From the NCBI GenBank assembly GCA_965366835.1, contig CBDUGF010000001.1:17570-81569 (forward strand): DNA of 64,000 bases. The letters are read 5' to 3'. The stretch is from JAKGBX01 sp965366835 (GTDB taxonomy: Bacteria; Pseudomonadota; Alphaproteobacteria; Rhodobacterales; Rhodobacteraceae). Of the stretch, positions 51,668 through 60,095 are shown piece by piece (within the stretch, counting starts at the first letter, position 1; each line of letters starts with the position of its first letter). The notes beneath the pieces were generated by a model. It searched no databases. It saw only the letters and a list, made by a program, of their open reading frames with translations, and was not told the origin of the DNA. A program made the translations under genes and the position numbers.

Positions 51668-52750
51668 TCAGGCGCGGCGGCGGCGACCGCCGATGCGCCC
51701 GGCGCGGCCGCGGGTTTCATGACCGGCCTTGGGCGCGACCTTGTTGAAATGGATCCATTCGCTGCCGCCCTCGTCGTTGTTGGTGAGGAAATTGGCGGCG
51801 CGGATCGCTTCCATCTCCTTGCCCGGGCGCGGCCTGGTGGAGCCCAGCCCGAACAGGATGCAGAAGGTTTCATCGTCGATATCTTCCGGCAGGATGATGC
51901 CGGCGGCTTCGATCTCGGCCTTTTTCTCGGCGATTTTCAACGGCCCGACCGGCAGGGCGACCGGGTTCATGATCGCCGAGGTCATGCCCGCACCCATCGC
52001 CATCGGCAGGAAGGCGTTGTTGATGCCATGGCGGTTGGGCAGGCCGAACGAGATGTTCGACGCGCCGCAGGTGGTGTTGACGCCAAGCTCTTCGCGCAGG
52101 CGGCGCACCAAAGTGAACACCTGCAACCCGGCGGTGCCCATGGCGCCGATCGGCATCACCAGCGGATCGACCACGATATCATGCGCGGGAATGCCGAAAT
52201 CGGCGGCGCGCTCGACGATCTTCTTGGCCACGGCGAAGCGCACGTCGGGGTCTTCGGAAATCCCGGTGTCGTCATTGGAGATCGCCACCACGGGGACGTT
52301 GTATTTCTTGACCAGCGGCAGCACCAGCTCCATGCGTTCTTCTTCGCCGGTGACCGAATTCAGGAGCGGGCGGCCCTCGGCGGCGGCGAGGCCGTTTTCC
52401 AGCGCACCGGGCACCGAACTGTCGATACAGAGCGGCACATCGACGACCCTTTGCACGATCTCGACCAGCTGCTTCATCAGCGTCGGCTCGACGAAATTGT
52501 TGTCGGCATAGCGCGGGTCTTCGGCCATCTTGTTGGAAAACACGGCGCCGGAATTGATATCGAGCACCGTGGCACCGGCGGCGACCTGGGCCAGGGCATC
52601 GGCCTCGACGCGGGAGAAATCGCCGCGCTCGAGCTCTTCGTTGAGGATCTTGCGGCCCGTGGGATTGATCCGCTCGCCGATCACGCAGAACGGCTGATCG
52701 AAGCCGATGATGGCAGTTTTTGTTTTGGATTCAACGATTGTACGGGTCAT
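51668..52750 (-). CDS. Pterin-binding methyltetrahydrofolate:corrinoid methyltransferase
   Basis: Cobalamin-linked methyltransferase with a pterin-binding TIM barrel, able to move the methyl group of methyl-THF to a corrinoid protein. The 360-residue product has FCVIGERINPTGRKILNEEL, LDINSGAVF, PLCIDSSVPGALENGL, LLNSVTGEEERMEL and GASNISFGLPNRHG, the block order of the MetH pterin domain. It ends in a basic GGRRRRA tail. Homocysteine- and B12-binding domains are absent, so it would act in a split methionine synthase or a demethylation route. It groups with a reductase-like gene 0.7 kb upstream. Confidence 0.88.
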   Translation of the reverse strand: MTRTIVESKTKTAIIGFDQPFCVIGERINPTGRKILNEELERGDFSRVEADALAQVAAGATVLDINSGAVFSNKMAEDPRYADNNFVEPTLMKQLVEIVQRVVDVPLCIDSSVPGALENGLAAAEGRPLLNSVTGEEERMELVLPLVKKYNVPVVAISNDDTGISEDPDVRFAVAKKIVERAADFGIPAHDIVVDPLVMPIGAMGTAGLQVFTLVRRLREELGVNTTCGASNISFGLPNRHGINNAFLPMAMGAGMTSAIMNPVALPVGPLKIAEKKAEIEAAGIILPEDIDDETFCILFGLGSTRPRPGKEMEAIRAANFLTNNDEGGSEWIHFNKVAPKAGHETRGRAGRIGGRRRRA

Positions 52751-52858
52751 TTCTAATCCTTTTTGTCGCAGACTGGACATGGGGTTGCAGCCGCGCCTGG
52801 CGGGCTGTTGCCGGGGGCTTTCCGGCGTGTTGCGGGCCGCTGGCCGTGGGGCGCGGGA

Positions 52859-53281
52859 TCAGCCAACGCGCGCGCAGCTGGTCTGGGTGAGGATGCCGGA
52901 CTGGGGATCGCGATAGCTGTATTGCAGGTAGTTTGGATCCTGGGTCGGACGGCCGAAAACCGAGAACATGGCGTGGCCCTGCATCGGCATCAGCTGAAAC
53001 CGCAGCAGCCATTCGGGCGAGGAGGCATCGGGGGGAAACGCCGCCAGGCTGCCCTGGCCCTGAATCTGGAAGATGCGGCTGGTCTGGGTGTAGACGATCG
53101 AGCCCTGGCCCTGAACCGAATAGTCGGGTCCGACCTGATAGAGCATGTCGATCGACACGATGTCGGAATTCGACGCGCAGCGCCAGGTGCCGACCGGGTT
53201 GAGCTGTGGCGCCTGCTGGGCGCTGGCGGTGCCGGCCAGGATGGAAAACAGGAACAAGGCGAAGAAACCTGCGCGTGTCAT
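52859..53281 (-). CDS. Hypothetical secreted protein
   Basis: Unrecognised 140-residue protein. ATG 53281 gives a clean signal peptide (TRAGFFALFLFSILAGTASAQ, cleavage after about residue 21). The mature part is beta-rich and opens LNPVGTWRC, a lipocalin-like or DUF-type start. It contains two Cys (in WRCAS and TSCARVG, near both ends) that could form a disulfide. The layout suggests a small periplasmic beta-barrel. It lies between the pterin methyltransferase and the reductase-like gene on the same strand; no link in function is evident. Confidence 0.7.
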   Translation of the reverse strand: MTRAGFFALFLFSILAGTASAQQAPQLNPVGTWRCASNSDIVSIDMLYQVGPDYSVQGQGSIVYTQTSRIFQIQGQGSLAAFPPDASSPEWLLRFQLMPMQGHAMFSVFGRPTQDPNYLQYSYRDPQSGILTQTSCARVG

Positions 53282-53352
53282 GACGAGCCTCGGCCGGAAA
53301 GTGAATCCTGCGGCGAGCGTAGGCAAAAAAATCCGGTCTGCAAAGCGGTATT

Positions 53353-53376
53353 CCTGCCGGCGAGAAGCCCGGCAGG
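53353..53376 (-). terminator. Hairpin after the reductase-like gene
   Basis: CCTGCCGG (53353-53360) and CCGGCAGG (53369-53376) form a perfect 8-bp stem with an 8-base loop, 52 bases past the minus-strand stop at 53429. No adjacent U tract is present on the minus strand, so this is weak terminator evidence. Confidence 0.3.
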
Positions 53377-53428
53377 GAAAATCCGCGCCCGGGGGCCGAA
53401 CCGCGGGCCATTGATCGGCGCGCCCGGG

Positions 53429-54367
53429 TCACGCGGACGCAGCGGCATTGGCCGGCACGCCCGAGGCGCCGCCATGATCCTGGGCCCATTGGGCGTTGGT
53501 CTTGATGCCGCCGAGCGGGAAGAAATGCACCTGTTCGATGTTGCTGTCGGGATTTGCGGCCTTGTGGGCGGCGAGATCGGAGAGCACCTCGGTGGGCTCG
53601 AACGGCAGCAACAGCTTGGTCACATCCTTGGCGCGGCGTTGCAGCACGCGCAAGGACGGGCCCACGCCGCAGGTGACGGCGAACTTGATCATGGTCTGCA
53701 GCTTGGCCGGGCCGGCGATGCCGATATGGATCGGCAGGGTGATGCCGGCCGCTTTCAGCCCATCGGCCCAAGCGATGATCGGCTTGGCCTCGAAGGCGAA
53801 TTGCGTGGCGATGGCCATTTTCGCATCGGTCCGCTCGGAATATTTCTGTTTCCATTGAATGGCTTCTTCGACGATCTTCATGCCGCCATTCGGGTCGATG
53901 TCGCGGTTGCCCTCGGGGTGGCCGGCGACGTGCAGGCGGGTGAACCCGGCCTTGTCAAAGAGGCCGGTTTCCAGGAGCTGCATCGAGGAGTGGAAATCGC
54001 CCTGCGGCTTGTCGACGCCGCCGGCCAGCAGCAGCGCCTGTTTCACACCGGCCTCGCCCTGATACATCGCGATCCAGTTTTCCAGGGTGGCGAGATCGGC
54101 GATGATGCGAGCCGGGAAATGCGGCATCACGTCATAGCCTTCGCGCGCGAGGCGGGCGGCGGTGGCGACCATCTCTTCGATCGGGGTGCCGTCGATATGG
54201 GCGATATAGACACGGGTGCCGCGCGGCAGCAACTCGCGGAAATCCTCGACCTTTTCGGCGGTGCGCGGCATCACCTCGATCGAATAGCCGTCAAGGAAGG
54301 CTTCGAGCTGGGCGTTGACCGGGGCGAAGGCCGGGGTCTCTTTCTTGCGGAAGTTCAACAGGGACAT
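53429..54367 (-). CDS. Methylenetetrahydrofolate reductase-like protein
   Basis: TIM-barrel protein of 312 residues related to MetF, which makes 5-methyl-THF. Seen: YSIEVMPRTAEKVEDF at the position of the MetF catalytic Glu strand, VMPHFPARII, LLLAGGVDKPQGDFHSS (flavin region), LHVAGHPEGN, QFAFEAKPI and HIGIAGPA. The N-terminal FEFFPP motif of classical MetF is replaced, so it is a divergent member. ATG 54367 is chosen (GGAG seven bases upstream). It follows the virulence-factor-family gene by 28 bases and precedes the pterin methyltransferase cluster, suggesting one-carbon methyl transfer. Confidence 0.82.
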   Translation of the reverse strand: MSLLNFRKKETPAFAPVNAQLEAFLDGYSIEVMPRTAEKVEDFRELLPRGTRVYIAHIDGTPIEEMVATAARLAREGYDVMPHFPARIIADLATLENWIAMYQGEAGVKQALLLAGGVDKPQGDFHSSMQLLETGLFDKAGFTRLHVAGHPEGNRDIDPNGGMKIVEEAIQWKQKYSERTDAKMAIATQFAFEAKPIIAWADGLKAAGITLPIHIGIAGPAKLQTMIKFAVTCGVGPSLRVLQRRAKDVTKLLLPFEPTEVLSDLAAHKAANPDSNIEQVHFFPLGGIKTNAQWAQDHGGASGVPANAAASA

Positions 54368-54395
54368 CATCGCACTCCAAAAGCGCATCGGGGGC

Positions 54396-54692
54396 TCACG
54401 CCCAGCCATCATTGGCGATCAGGGCCTTGATCCGGGCCTGATCGAATTCGGCATCGAGCCGGGCCGCTTCGCGGGCCGCGATCTCGGATGCCTCTCCCTC
54501 GACGGAGTAGGGCGGCGCCTTGCGCCATTCCGCCAGATAGGCATCGGTTTCCTGCGCGCCGACCTTCATCGCCGCACGGTCGATTGCCTGCTCGAAACGC
54601 TCGGGCAGGGGCATTTTCGACCCGCCACGCCCCTTGCCCACGATCACCTGGGCCGGGATGTCGCGCCAATAGACGATGGTGACGTCGGGCAT
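54396..54692 (-). CDS. 'Virulence factor' family small protein
   Basis: Small protein of 98 residues matching the family labelled 'virulence factor' (PF13769-like) despite no proven role. Seen: VTIVYWRDIPAQVIVGKGRGGSK at the N-terminus and LPERFEQAIDRAAMKVGAQETDAYLAEWR in the middle. It is usually found beside methylenetetrahydrofolate reductase-like and pterin methyltransferase genes, as here, so a role in that methyl-transfer system is inferred. GGAAGGAAT precedes ATG 54692. Confidence 0.8.
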   Translation of the reverse strand: MPDVTIVYWRDIPAQVIVGKGRGGSKMPLPERFEQAIDRAAMKVGAQETDAYLAEWRKAPPYSVEGEASEIAAREAARLDAEFDQARIKALIANDGWA

Positions 54693-54909
54693 GGCTGATT
54701 CCTTCCTAATCCTGCCCTCTCATACTGGAGCATCCACGGCCTCAGGGGGCGATTTTCGACTTCGCGGGCGCGCAATGCGACCTTGGGGGCCGAGCATAGT
54801 GCGCAAAGCGGCACGGGGCCAGCGGCGCGCGGTCGCGAAATGTTCATGATGATGTTGAGCAGGCTCTGCCCTCCGTTCAGGCGGTCTGGCCCGGACTCGG
54901 CCCGGCGGC

Positions 54910-56793
54910 TCAGCCTACCGGGCCACCATCGAGGCGGGTGATGGCGAGGATGGCCGAACGCGGCACGCTGTCGCCGCCATCGGGCCAGTGGTTGCCGCCG
55001 TTGTCGCCCGGATGCTGAATGCCGACGAACATGGTGCGATGATCCGGCGCCCAGCACAGCCCGGCAATCTCGCATTCGTTGGGGCCGGTGAGGAAGCGGC
55101 GGATTTCGCCCGTCGCCGGATCGCCCGCGAGCATCTGGTTGTTGCCCTGGCCCTTGAAGGGGCCGGTATCGCTATCGTTGCCGTCGGTCTGGATCCACAA
55201 CAGGCCGGACGGCGAGAAGTGGAGCCCGTCGGGGGCGTTGAACATGTTGCTCTCGGTGATGTTTTCCGAACCGGCATAGGCATCGGAATGCACCGCTGGG
55301 TTGCCGGCCAGGGCGTAGAGATCCCAGTCGAAGCCATCGGCGCCGTGATCGCCGCCGAGAGGCCGCCAGCGGACAATCTGGCCGTAGATATTGGCGGCGC
55401 GCGGGTTGGGGCCGCTGGCCGGGGTCGGATCGCCGCCGGCGTTGGGCCGGAAGCCACGATCCTTGTTGTTGGTCAGGGCGCAATAGAGCTCTGCGATCTC
55501 GGGATGCGCGGCGACCCATTCGGGGCGGTCCATGGTGGTGGCACCCACGGCGGAAGCGGCCAGGCGGGTATGGATGCAGATTTCGGCTTGCGTGAGGCCG
55601 GTGGTCTCGGGGGTGAGCGCCAGCCATTCTCCGGTGCCGCTGTCGTGGAACTTCGCGGCGTGGAGCGTGCCGTTTTCCATCAGATCGTCGGTATCGGCGC
55701 CCGGTGCATAGGCGCGCTCGGAGACGTAGCGATAGAGGAATTCGCCGCGTTCATCATCGCCCATGTAGATCACCAGCCGGCCATCGCGCGCCAGCACACA
55801 TTCGGCGTTTTCATGTTTGAAGCGGCCAAGGGCGGTGCGCTTTTTCGGGGTCGAGCCCGGATCGCGCGGGTCGATCTCGACCACGTATCCGGCGCGGTTG
55901 GGCTCGTTGGGGTTTGTGGCAACGTCGAACCGACTGTCGATCCGGGCCCAGCCATAGCCCCAGTCCCTGGCCGAAATGCCATAGCGTTCATGCTCGGGCG
56001 AGGCCTTGAAATCGGGATCGGCGGCGGAGAAATAGCCGTTGAAATTCTCTTCGCAGGCCAGATGGGTGCCCCAGGGCGTCTTGCCCGAGCCGCAATTGTT
56101 CCAGGTGCCGAAGGAAGTGCTGCCGGTCGGGTCGGCCTCTGTCTGCATCAGGGGGTTGCCGCGCGCCGGGCCGGTGATCTCCATTTCGGTGCGCGGCGTG
56201 ATGCGGCGATTGAACGGGCTGTCGATCACCGGGTGCCAGCCGGTCGCGTCTTGGGCCAGTTCGACCACGCTGACGCCATGGGCGAGCAGGCCCTTTTCGA
56301 TGTCGTCGTCAGTCTCGGGCCAGCCCTCGGCGCGGTTGCCCCAGATCACCTTGCGGTTGGCATATTCGTTGTTGACCACCAGCAGGATGCGGCCCTGATG
56401 GTCGAAGATTTCCATGCCGTCGGTATTGTCGCCGAAGGCGCGGGCCTGGGACGCAGCGGTGCCGCGGGTTTCGGGATCGAAACCGGCGCCGTCGGACCAC
56501 AGCGGATCGCCCCAGCGCAGCACGATCTCGGCCTTGTAGCCGGGCGGCAGGCGGACGGTGTCTTCGCCCGAGGCGGGAAGTGCCGCGAAGGCGAAACGGC
56601 TGCTCTGGGCGCGGGCGGGGGCGTTGCCCATGGCGCCGCCCAGCGTGGCGATGCCGCCCAGCGCCAGCGCGCCGCCAAGAAAGCCGCGGCGCGCGAGTGC
56701 GCGGGCAAGCACGCGGTCGAAACCGGTCTCGGCCGGCCGGGGGAAATGGATCTCGTCGAACCCATCGAAGCTCGGATCGTCGTGCTGTGTCAT
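54910..56793 (-). CDS. PhoX family alkaline phosphatase-like protein (Tat substrate)
   Basis: Predicted Tat-exported PhoX-family (DUF839) phosphatase of 627 residues. The twin-arginine motif ARRGFLGG (Arg35-Arg36) is followed by a hydrophobic stretch ending near NAPARAQ. PhoX features include RLPPGYKAEIVLRWGDPL, GMEIFDHQGRILLVVNNEY, NNCGSGKTPWGTHLACEEN and DGLHFSPSGLLWIQTDGN. The PhoX fold binds Fe/Ca at its active site. No Pho box is evident upstream; a 15-bp palindrome at 56818-56832 lies between it and the divergent ppx gene. Substrate: probably phosphate esters, relevant to phosphate acquisition. Confidence 0.9.
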   Translation of the reverse strand: MTQHDDPSFDGFDEIHFPRPAETGFDRVLARALARRGFLGGALALGGIATLGGAMGNAPARAQSSRFAFAALPASGEDTVRLPPGYKAEIVLRWGDPLWSDGAGFDPETRGTAASQARAFGDNTDGMEIFDHQGRILLVVNNEYANRKVIWGNRAEGWPETDDDIEKGLLAHGVSVVELAQDATGWHPVIDSPFNRRITPRTEMEITGPARGNPLMQTEADPTGSTSFGTWNNCGSGKTPWGTHLACEENFNGYFSAADPDFKASPEHERYGISARDWGYGWARIDSRFDVATNPNEPNRAGYVVEIDPRDPGSTPKKRTALGRFKHENAECVLARDGRLVIYMGDDERGEFLYRYVSERAYAPGADTDDLMENGTLHAAKFHDSGTGEWLALTPETTGLTQAEICIHTRLAASAVGATTMDRPEWVAAHPEIAELYCALTNNKDRGFRPNAGGDPTPASGPNPRAANIYGQIVRWRPLGGDHGADGFDWDLYALAGNPAVHSDAYAGSENITESNMFNAPDGLHFSPSGLLWIQTDGNDSDTGPFKGQGNNQMLAGDPATGEIRRFLTGPNECEIAGLCWAPDHRTMFVGIQHPGDNGGNHWPDGGDSVPRSAILAITRLDGGPVG

Positions 56794-56817
56794 CCCGGGC
56801 CACCCTCTCGCTCTGGC

Positions 56818-56832
56818 CCATGATAATCATGG
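56818..56832. promoter_or_regulatory. Palindrome between phoX-like and ppx genes
   Basis: CCATGAT-A-ATCATGG is a perfect 7-bp inverted repeat around a single A, 25 bases upstream of the phoX-like start and 147 bases before ppx. It could be an operator for either divergent gene; no known box was recognised. Confidence 0.35.
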
Positions 56833-56978
56833 CTGGCGCGCTGTCCATCCGCGTCAACCCAAGGGAACGGCGATGCCGGGCCGGGGCCGGACGGATACCC
56901 GGGCGCGCGGTGAAATCTCTTGCGTGAGCGACGGGGCGCGCCTAGATTGAAGGCAACTCGAAATGGAGGGCGTAAATC

Positions 56979-58091
56979 ATGGCGCCCAAGCGTCCCGAAG
57001 GTGCGGGCGCGTTCCCGAAACCGGTAGAGAGCCCCGCGCCCAATCCGCCGGATCCGTCGCAGCTTTATGCCGCGCTCGATCTCGGCACCAACAGTTGCCG
57101 CATGCTGATTGCCCAGCCCAAGGGCAGTCAGTTTCATGTCGTGGACAGTTTTTCCAAATCGGTACAGCTGGGCTCGGGGCTGGAACGCACCGGGCGGCTG
57201 AGCCGTGCCTCGATGGGGCGCACGGTGCAGGCGATGCGGATCTGCCAGCAGAAGCTCAAGCGCCACAAGGTGCAGCGGATGCGGCTGGTGGCGACCGAAG
57301 CCTGCCGCCGGGCCGTGAATGCGAGCGAATTCATCGCCCAGGTCAGACGCGAAACCGGCCTGACGCTGGAAATCATCCAACCCGAGGAAGAGGCGCGGCT
57401 GGCGGTGATCTCGTGCGCACCGCTGGTCAGCACCAACACCGAGCAATTGCTGGTGGTCGATATCGGCGGCGGTTCGACCGAGCTGGTGTGGATCGATCTG
57501 AGCCAGGTCGCCAAGCGCGACCGGCCGCGCGCGATCATGCGGCTGCATTCCGGGTTTTCCGGGGCGGGCAGTCCGTTTCCCGCGGCCCGGGTGGTCGACT
57601 GGATCTCGGTGCCGCTGGGGGTGGCGACGCTGCGCGACCAGTTCCGCGATGTCGAGGATGACTCGGCGCGGTTTGCGCTGATGAGCTGGTTCTTCGAGGA
57701 GAACCTGGCCGAGTTTGCACCCTACAAGGACGAGCAGGCGCGCAAGGGCTTCCAGATCGTCGGCACCTCGGGCACCGTTACCACGGTGGCGGCGTCGCAT
57801 CTCGGGCTGAAACGCTATGACCGCAACAAGGTCGACGGGCTGCGCATGACCAGCGATCAGATCGACCTGGTGATCCGCGATTACCTGCGGCTCGGCCCGC
57901 TTGGGCGGCGCCGCGACCCGCGCATCGGACAGGACCGCCAGGCGCTGATCATGAGCGGCAGCGCGATCCTGCAGGCCTTGCTGCGCTGCTGGCCGACCGA
58001 CCGGCTGAGCGTGGCCGACCGGGGCCTGCGCGAGGGGCTGCTTTACGCCCAGATGAGCGCTGATGGGGTGTTGGAAGATGGGCCGTTCTGA
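56979..58091 (+). CDS. ppx: Ppx/GppA family exopolyphosphatase
   Basis: Hydrolyses polyphosphate or pppGpp; the two activities cannot be separated by eye. The 370-residue protein has the ASKHA phosphate loop AALDLGTNSCRMLI, VVDSFSKSVQLGSGLERTGRL, the catalytic Glu in PEEEARLAVI, VDIGGGSTELVW, and GTSGTVTTVAASHLGL. A disordered Pro-rich N-terminus precedes the domain. GGAGGG precedes ATG 56979. Opposite to the PhoX-like gene, so both neighbours concern phosphate. Confidence 0.92.
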   Translation: MAPKRPEGAGAFPKPVESPAPNPPDPSQLYAALDLGTNSCRMLIAQPKGSQFHVVDSFSKSVQLGSGLERTGRLSRASMGRTVQAMRICQQKLKRHKVQRMRLVATEACRRAVNASEFIAQVRRETGLTLEIIQPEEEARLAVISCAPLVSTNTEQLLVVDIGGGSTELVWIDLSQVAKRDRPRAIMRLHSGFSGAGSPFPAARVVDWISVPLGVATLRDQFRDVEDDSARFALMSWFFEENLAEFAPYKDEQARKGFQIVGTSGTVTTVAASHLGLKRYDRNKVDGLRMTSDQIDLVIRDYLRLGPLGRRRDPRIGQDRQALIMSGSAILQALLRCWPTDRLSVADRGLREGLLYAQMSADGVLEDGPF

Positions 58092-58092
58092 G

Positions 58093-58542
58093 ATGGCGGG
58101 GGAGAACCAGGGTGCGGTCTGGCCGATGCCGAAATTCTTTTTCCGGGTGAGCATGGAAGACATGCAGTTTACCTGTCAGGAAGTGTCGGGGCTGGATGCC
58201 GAGAACGACGAGATCGAGTATCGGGCCGGCAACGGCAAGGCGTTCTCGACGGTGAAGATGCCGGGGCTGCGCAAACCCTCGAACGTGACCTGCAAGAAAC
58301 TGTTGATGGCGGGCGACCACGGGTTCTGGGACTGGTTTTCGGAGATCAATATGAACACCATCAGGCGCCGCGCGGTGAAGATCGAGCTGCTCGATGAAAT
58401 CGGTGCGGCGGCGATGACATGGACGCTGAGCAACGCCTGGCCGACCAAGGTGACCGGCGCCGACCTGAAATCGGCGGGCAACGCGGTGGCGATCGAGGCA
58501 ATCGAGTTTGTGCATGAAGGAATTGTCGCCGCCGATGGATGA
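58093..58542 (+). CDS. Orphan phage tail tube-like protein (T4 gp19 family)
   Basis: Homologue of phage T4 gp19-type tail tube proteins and of the inner-tube proteins of contractile injection systems. The 149 residues show the family pattern: PKFFFRVSMEDMQFTCQEVSGLDAENDEIEYR at the N-terminus, KMPGLRKPSNVTCKKLL, and DWFSEIN followed by IRRRAVKIELLD. A TWTLSNAWPTKVTGADL C-terminal region completes it. No other tail gene is nearby; it sits between ppx and rlmE. ATG 58093 or 58078 could be the start. It may belong to an injection system encoded elsewhere or be domesticated. Confidence 0.82.
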   Translation: MAGENQGAVWPMPKFFFRVSMEDMQFTCQEVSGLDAENDEIEYRAGNGKAFSTVKMPGLRKPSNVTCKKLLMAGDHGFWDWFSEINMNTIRRRAVKIELLDEIGAAAMTWTLSNAWPTKVTGADLKSAGNAVAIEAIEFVHEGIVAADG

Positions 58543-58609
58543 GCGCTCCGGGAAGCGTTTCAACCGGGCGGTTTTCGGTGTAACCCGGCATCCGGGCTAG
58601 GGGGCTGAC

Positions 58610-59326
58610 ATGGCAAAGACACCCACGGGAAAGAACACGTCGGGGCGCGGGCAACGCGAGCTGAAGGTGAAGGTGAAGACTGCGCGCGGGCGCAAGCTGA
58701 GCTCGACCCGGTGGTTGCAGCGGCAATTGAACGACCCCTATGTGGCGCGGGCCCACAAGGAGGGCTATCGCGGGCGCGCGGCGTTCAAGATCCTCGAGCT
58801 GGACGAGAAATACCGCTTCCTGGTGCCCGGTGCGCGGGTCGTCGATCTGGGCTGTGCGCCGGGCGGCTGGTGCCAGGTGGCTGTGCCGCGGGTGAATGCG
58901 CTGGGCGAAAAGAGCGACAAGGCCGTGGGGCGGATCCTGGGGATAGACATTCAGGAGGTCGAGCCGATCGCCGGCTGCGAGATCCACCAGCTCGATTTCA
59001 TGGCCGACGATGCCGACGAGCAGGTCAAGGCCTGGCTTGGCGGCAAGGCCGACGTGGTGATGAGCGACATGGCGGCATCGAGCTCGGGGCACAAGCAGAC
59101 CGACCATCTGCGCATCATCGCGCTGTGCGAGGCGGCGGCCTGGTTTGCGTTCGATGTGCTGGAGGAGGGCGGCACCTTTGTCGCCAAGGTTCTGGCCGGA
59201 GGTGCGGAGGGCGAGCTTCAGAAGCTGTTGAAGCAGAAGTTCGACAAGGTGGCGCATGTGAAGCCGCCCAGCAGCCGGGCGGACAGCTCGGAAAAATTCG
59301 TGATTGCGACCGGGTTCAGGGGCTGA
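58610..59326 (+). CDS. rlmE: Ribosomal RNA large subunit methyltransferase RlmE (FtsJ/RrmJ)
   Basis: Methylates the 2'-O of U2552 in 23S rRNA. The 238-residue protein has a basic N-terminal extension, then STRWLQRQLNDPYV, the SAM-binding VVDLGCAPGGWCQVA, VVMSDMAASSSGHKQTDH (catalytic Asp), GGTFVAKVL (catalytic Lys) and KPPSSRADSSEKFVI (catalytic Glu region). All K-D-K-E tetrad positions appear present. It follows the tail-tube-like gene by 67 bases. Confidence 0.95.
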   Translation: MAKTPTGKNTSGRGQRELKVKVKTARGRKLSSTRWLQRQLNDPYVARAHKEGYRGRAAFKILELDEKYRFLVPGARVVDLGCAPGGWCQVAVPRVNALGEKSDKAVGRILGIDIQEVEPIAGCEIHQLDFMADDADEQVKAWLGGKADVVMSDMAASSSGHKQTDHLRIIALCEAAAWFAFDVLEEGGTFVAKVLAGGAEGELQKLLKQKFDKVAHVKPPSSRADSSEKFVIATGFRG

Positions 59327-59335
59327 AGACCGGGT

Positions 59336-59551
59336 TCAGCGGCCAAAGCTCGCGGTGATGCCGAGGGCTTGCTGCTCTTGCGGCAGCAGCGTTGCGCGCG
59401 GTGCCTTGGCAGCCTCGCGCAGGACTTGCGCGGCAAGGTGCGGCTGGACCGGGGCGCTGGCCGCGATGTTGTGCTGGCGGATCAGCTCGAACAGGCGCCC
59501 GTGGCGCGGCGCGGCCTCTGCGGCGGGGTTCTTTGCAACGGCTTCACTCAT
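59336..59551 (-). CDS. Hypothetical small protein
   Basis: Unrecognised 71-residue frame, Ala-rich, with a helical core PRHGRLFELIRQHNIAASAPVQPHLAAQVL and an AAKAPRATLLPQEQQAL tail. An AAGG lies three to six bases ahead of ATG 59551. Codon use is like that of neighbours. The gene is convergent with rlmE. I consider it a plausible small protein, but a spurious frame in GC-rich DNA is possible. Confidence 0.45.
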   Translation of the reverse strand: MSEAVAKNPAAEAAPRHGRLFELIRQHNIAASAPVQPHLAAQVLREAAKAPRATLLPQEQQALGITASFGR

Positions 59552-59879
59552 GACCTTGACCTTTCAGGGCATCGACGCCGGTGTGGCATCTCTCTCGGGA
59601 TCATGATCGGAAACAATTGCGGCGGATTATGTTCGAAATCGAAACAATTTCGGGGAGATTTGGCGGAGATTGGGGCGTGATTGGGGCGGGTTGTCGTGCC
59701 GTCAGGTTGGCAGGCTGAAGCCCTGAATGATCTTGACGCCGGACATTCCAGCGGCCCGACGGGTGCCCGTCGCGGGCCTGTGCGAGCATCTTTCAACCTT
59801 TCCAGACGAAACGCGCTTTATCTTGTAAGATGGTGGTTCTCGCGCCCCATTCGGAGCGCCTGAACAAGGGAGAAAACCA
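59552..59879. other. Intergenic region upstream of dodecin: repeats and hairpin
   Basis: 328 bases without a gene. It holds an inverted repeat CGAAAT-N7-ATTTCG at 59634-59652. Three imperfect 11-12-bp direct repeats (GGAGATTTGGC, GGAGATTGGGGC, GTGATTGGGGC) follow at about 59654-59687. A GC-rich hairpin GACGGG-TG-CCCGTC lies at 59757-59772, extended by GGCCC/GGGCC. Dodecin's ribosome site AAGGGAG lies at 59867. No promoter with good -35/-10 spacing was recognised. Confidence 0.4.
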
Positions 59880-60095
59880 ATGTCTGACAGCGTTTACAAG
59901 GTCATCGAACTCGTTGGCACCAGCACGGAGTCATGGGAGAAGGCAGCCACTGCGGCTGTGAACCGCGCGGGTGAGTCGCTGCGCGAGCTTCGCGTTGCGG
60001 AGGTTGTCGAGATGGACATGGTGATCGAGAAGGGCAAGGTCACGGCCTACCGGGCCAAGGTCAAGGTATCCTTCAAGTTCGAGGGCAACGCATAG
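59880..60095 (+). CDS. Dodecin, flavin-binding protein
   Basis: Small protein that assembles into a hollow dodecamer storing flavin or CoA. The 71 residues show the dodecin pattern: SVYKVIELVGTSTESWEKAA, AGESLRELRVAEVVEMDMVIEKGK and the YRAKVKVSFKFE C-terminal strand. AAGGGAGAAAACC precedes ATG 59880. It is the last chromosomal-core gene before the integrated element. Confidence 0.93.
   Translation: MSDSVYKVIELVGTSTESWEKAATAAVNRAGESLRELRVAEVVEMDMVIEKGKVTAYRAKVKVSFKFEGNA

Noticed and set aside
52751..52858. Possible riboswitch upstream of the pterin methyltransferase gene
   Set aside because: Looked for SAM, SAH and cobalamin riboswitch signatures on the minus strand; none could be matched.
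54693..54909. Possible gene or riboswitch in the gap between phoX-like and virulence-factor genes
   Set aside because: Only GC-rich frames in shadow of phoX; no conserved RNA motif or small ORF with a ribosome site was seen.
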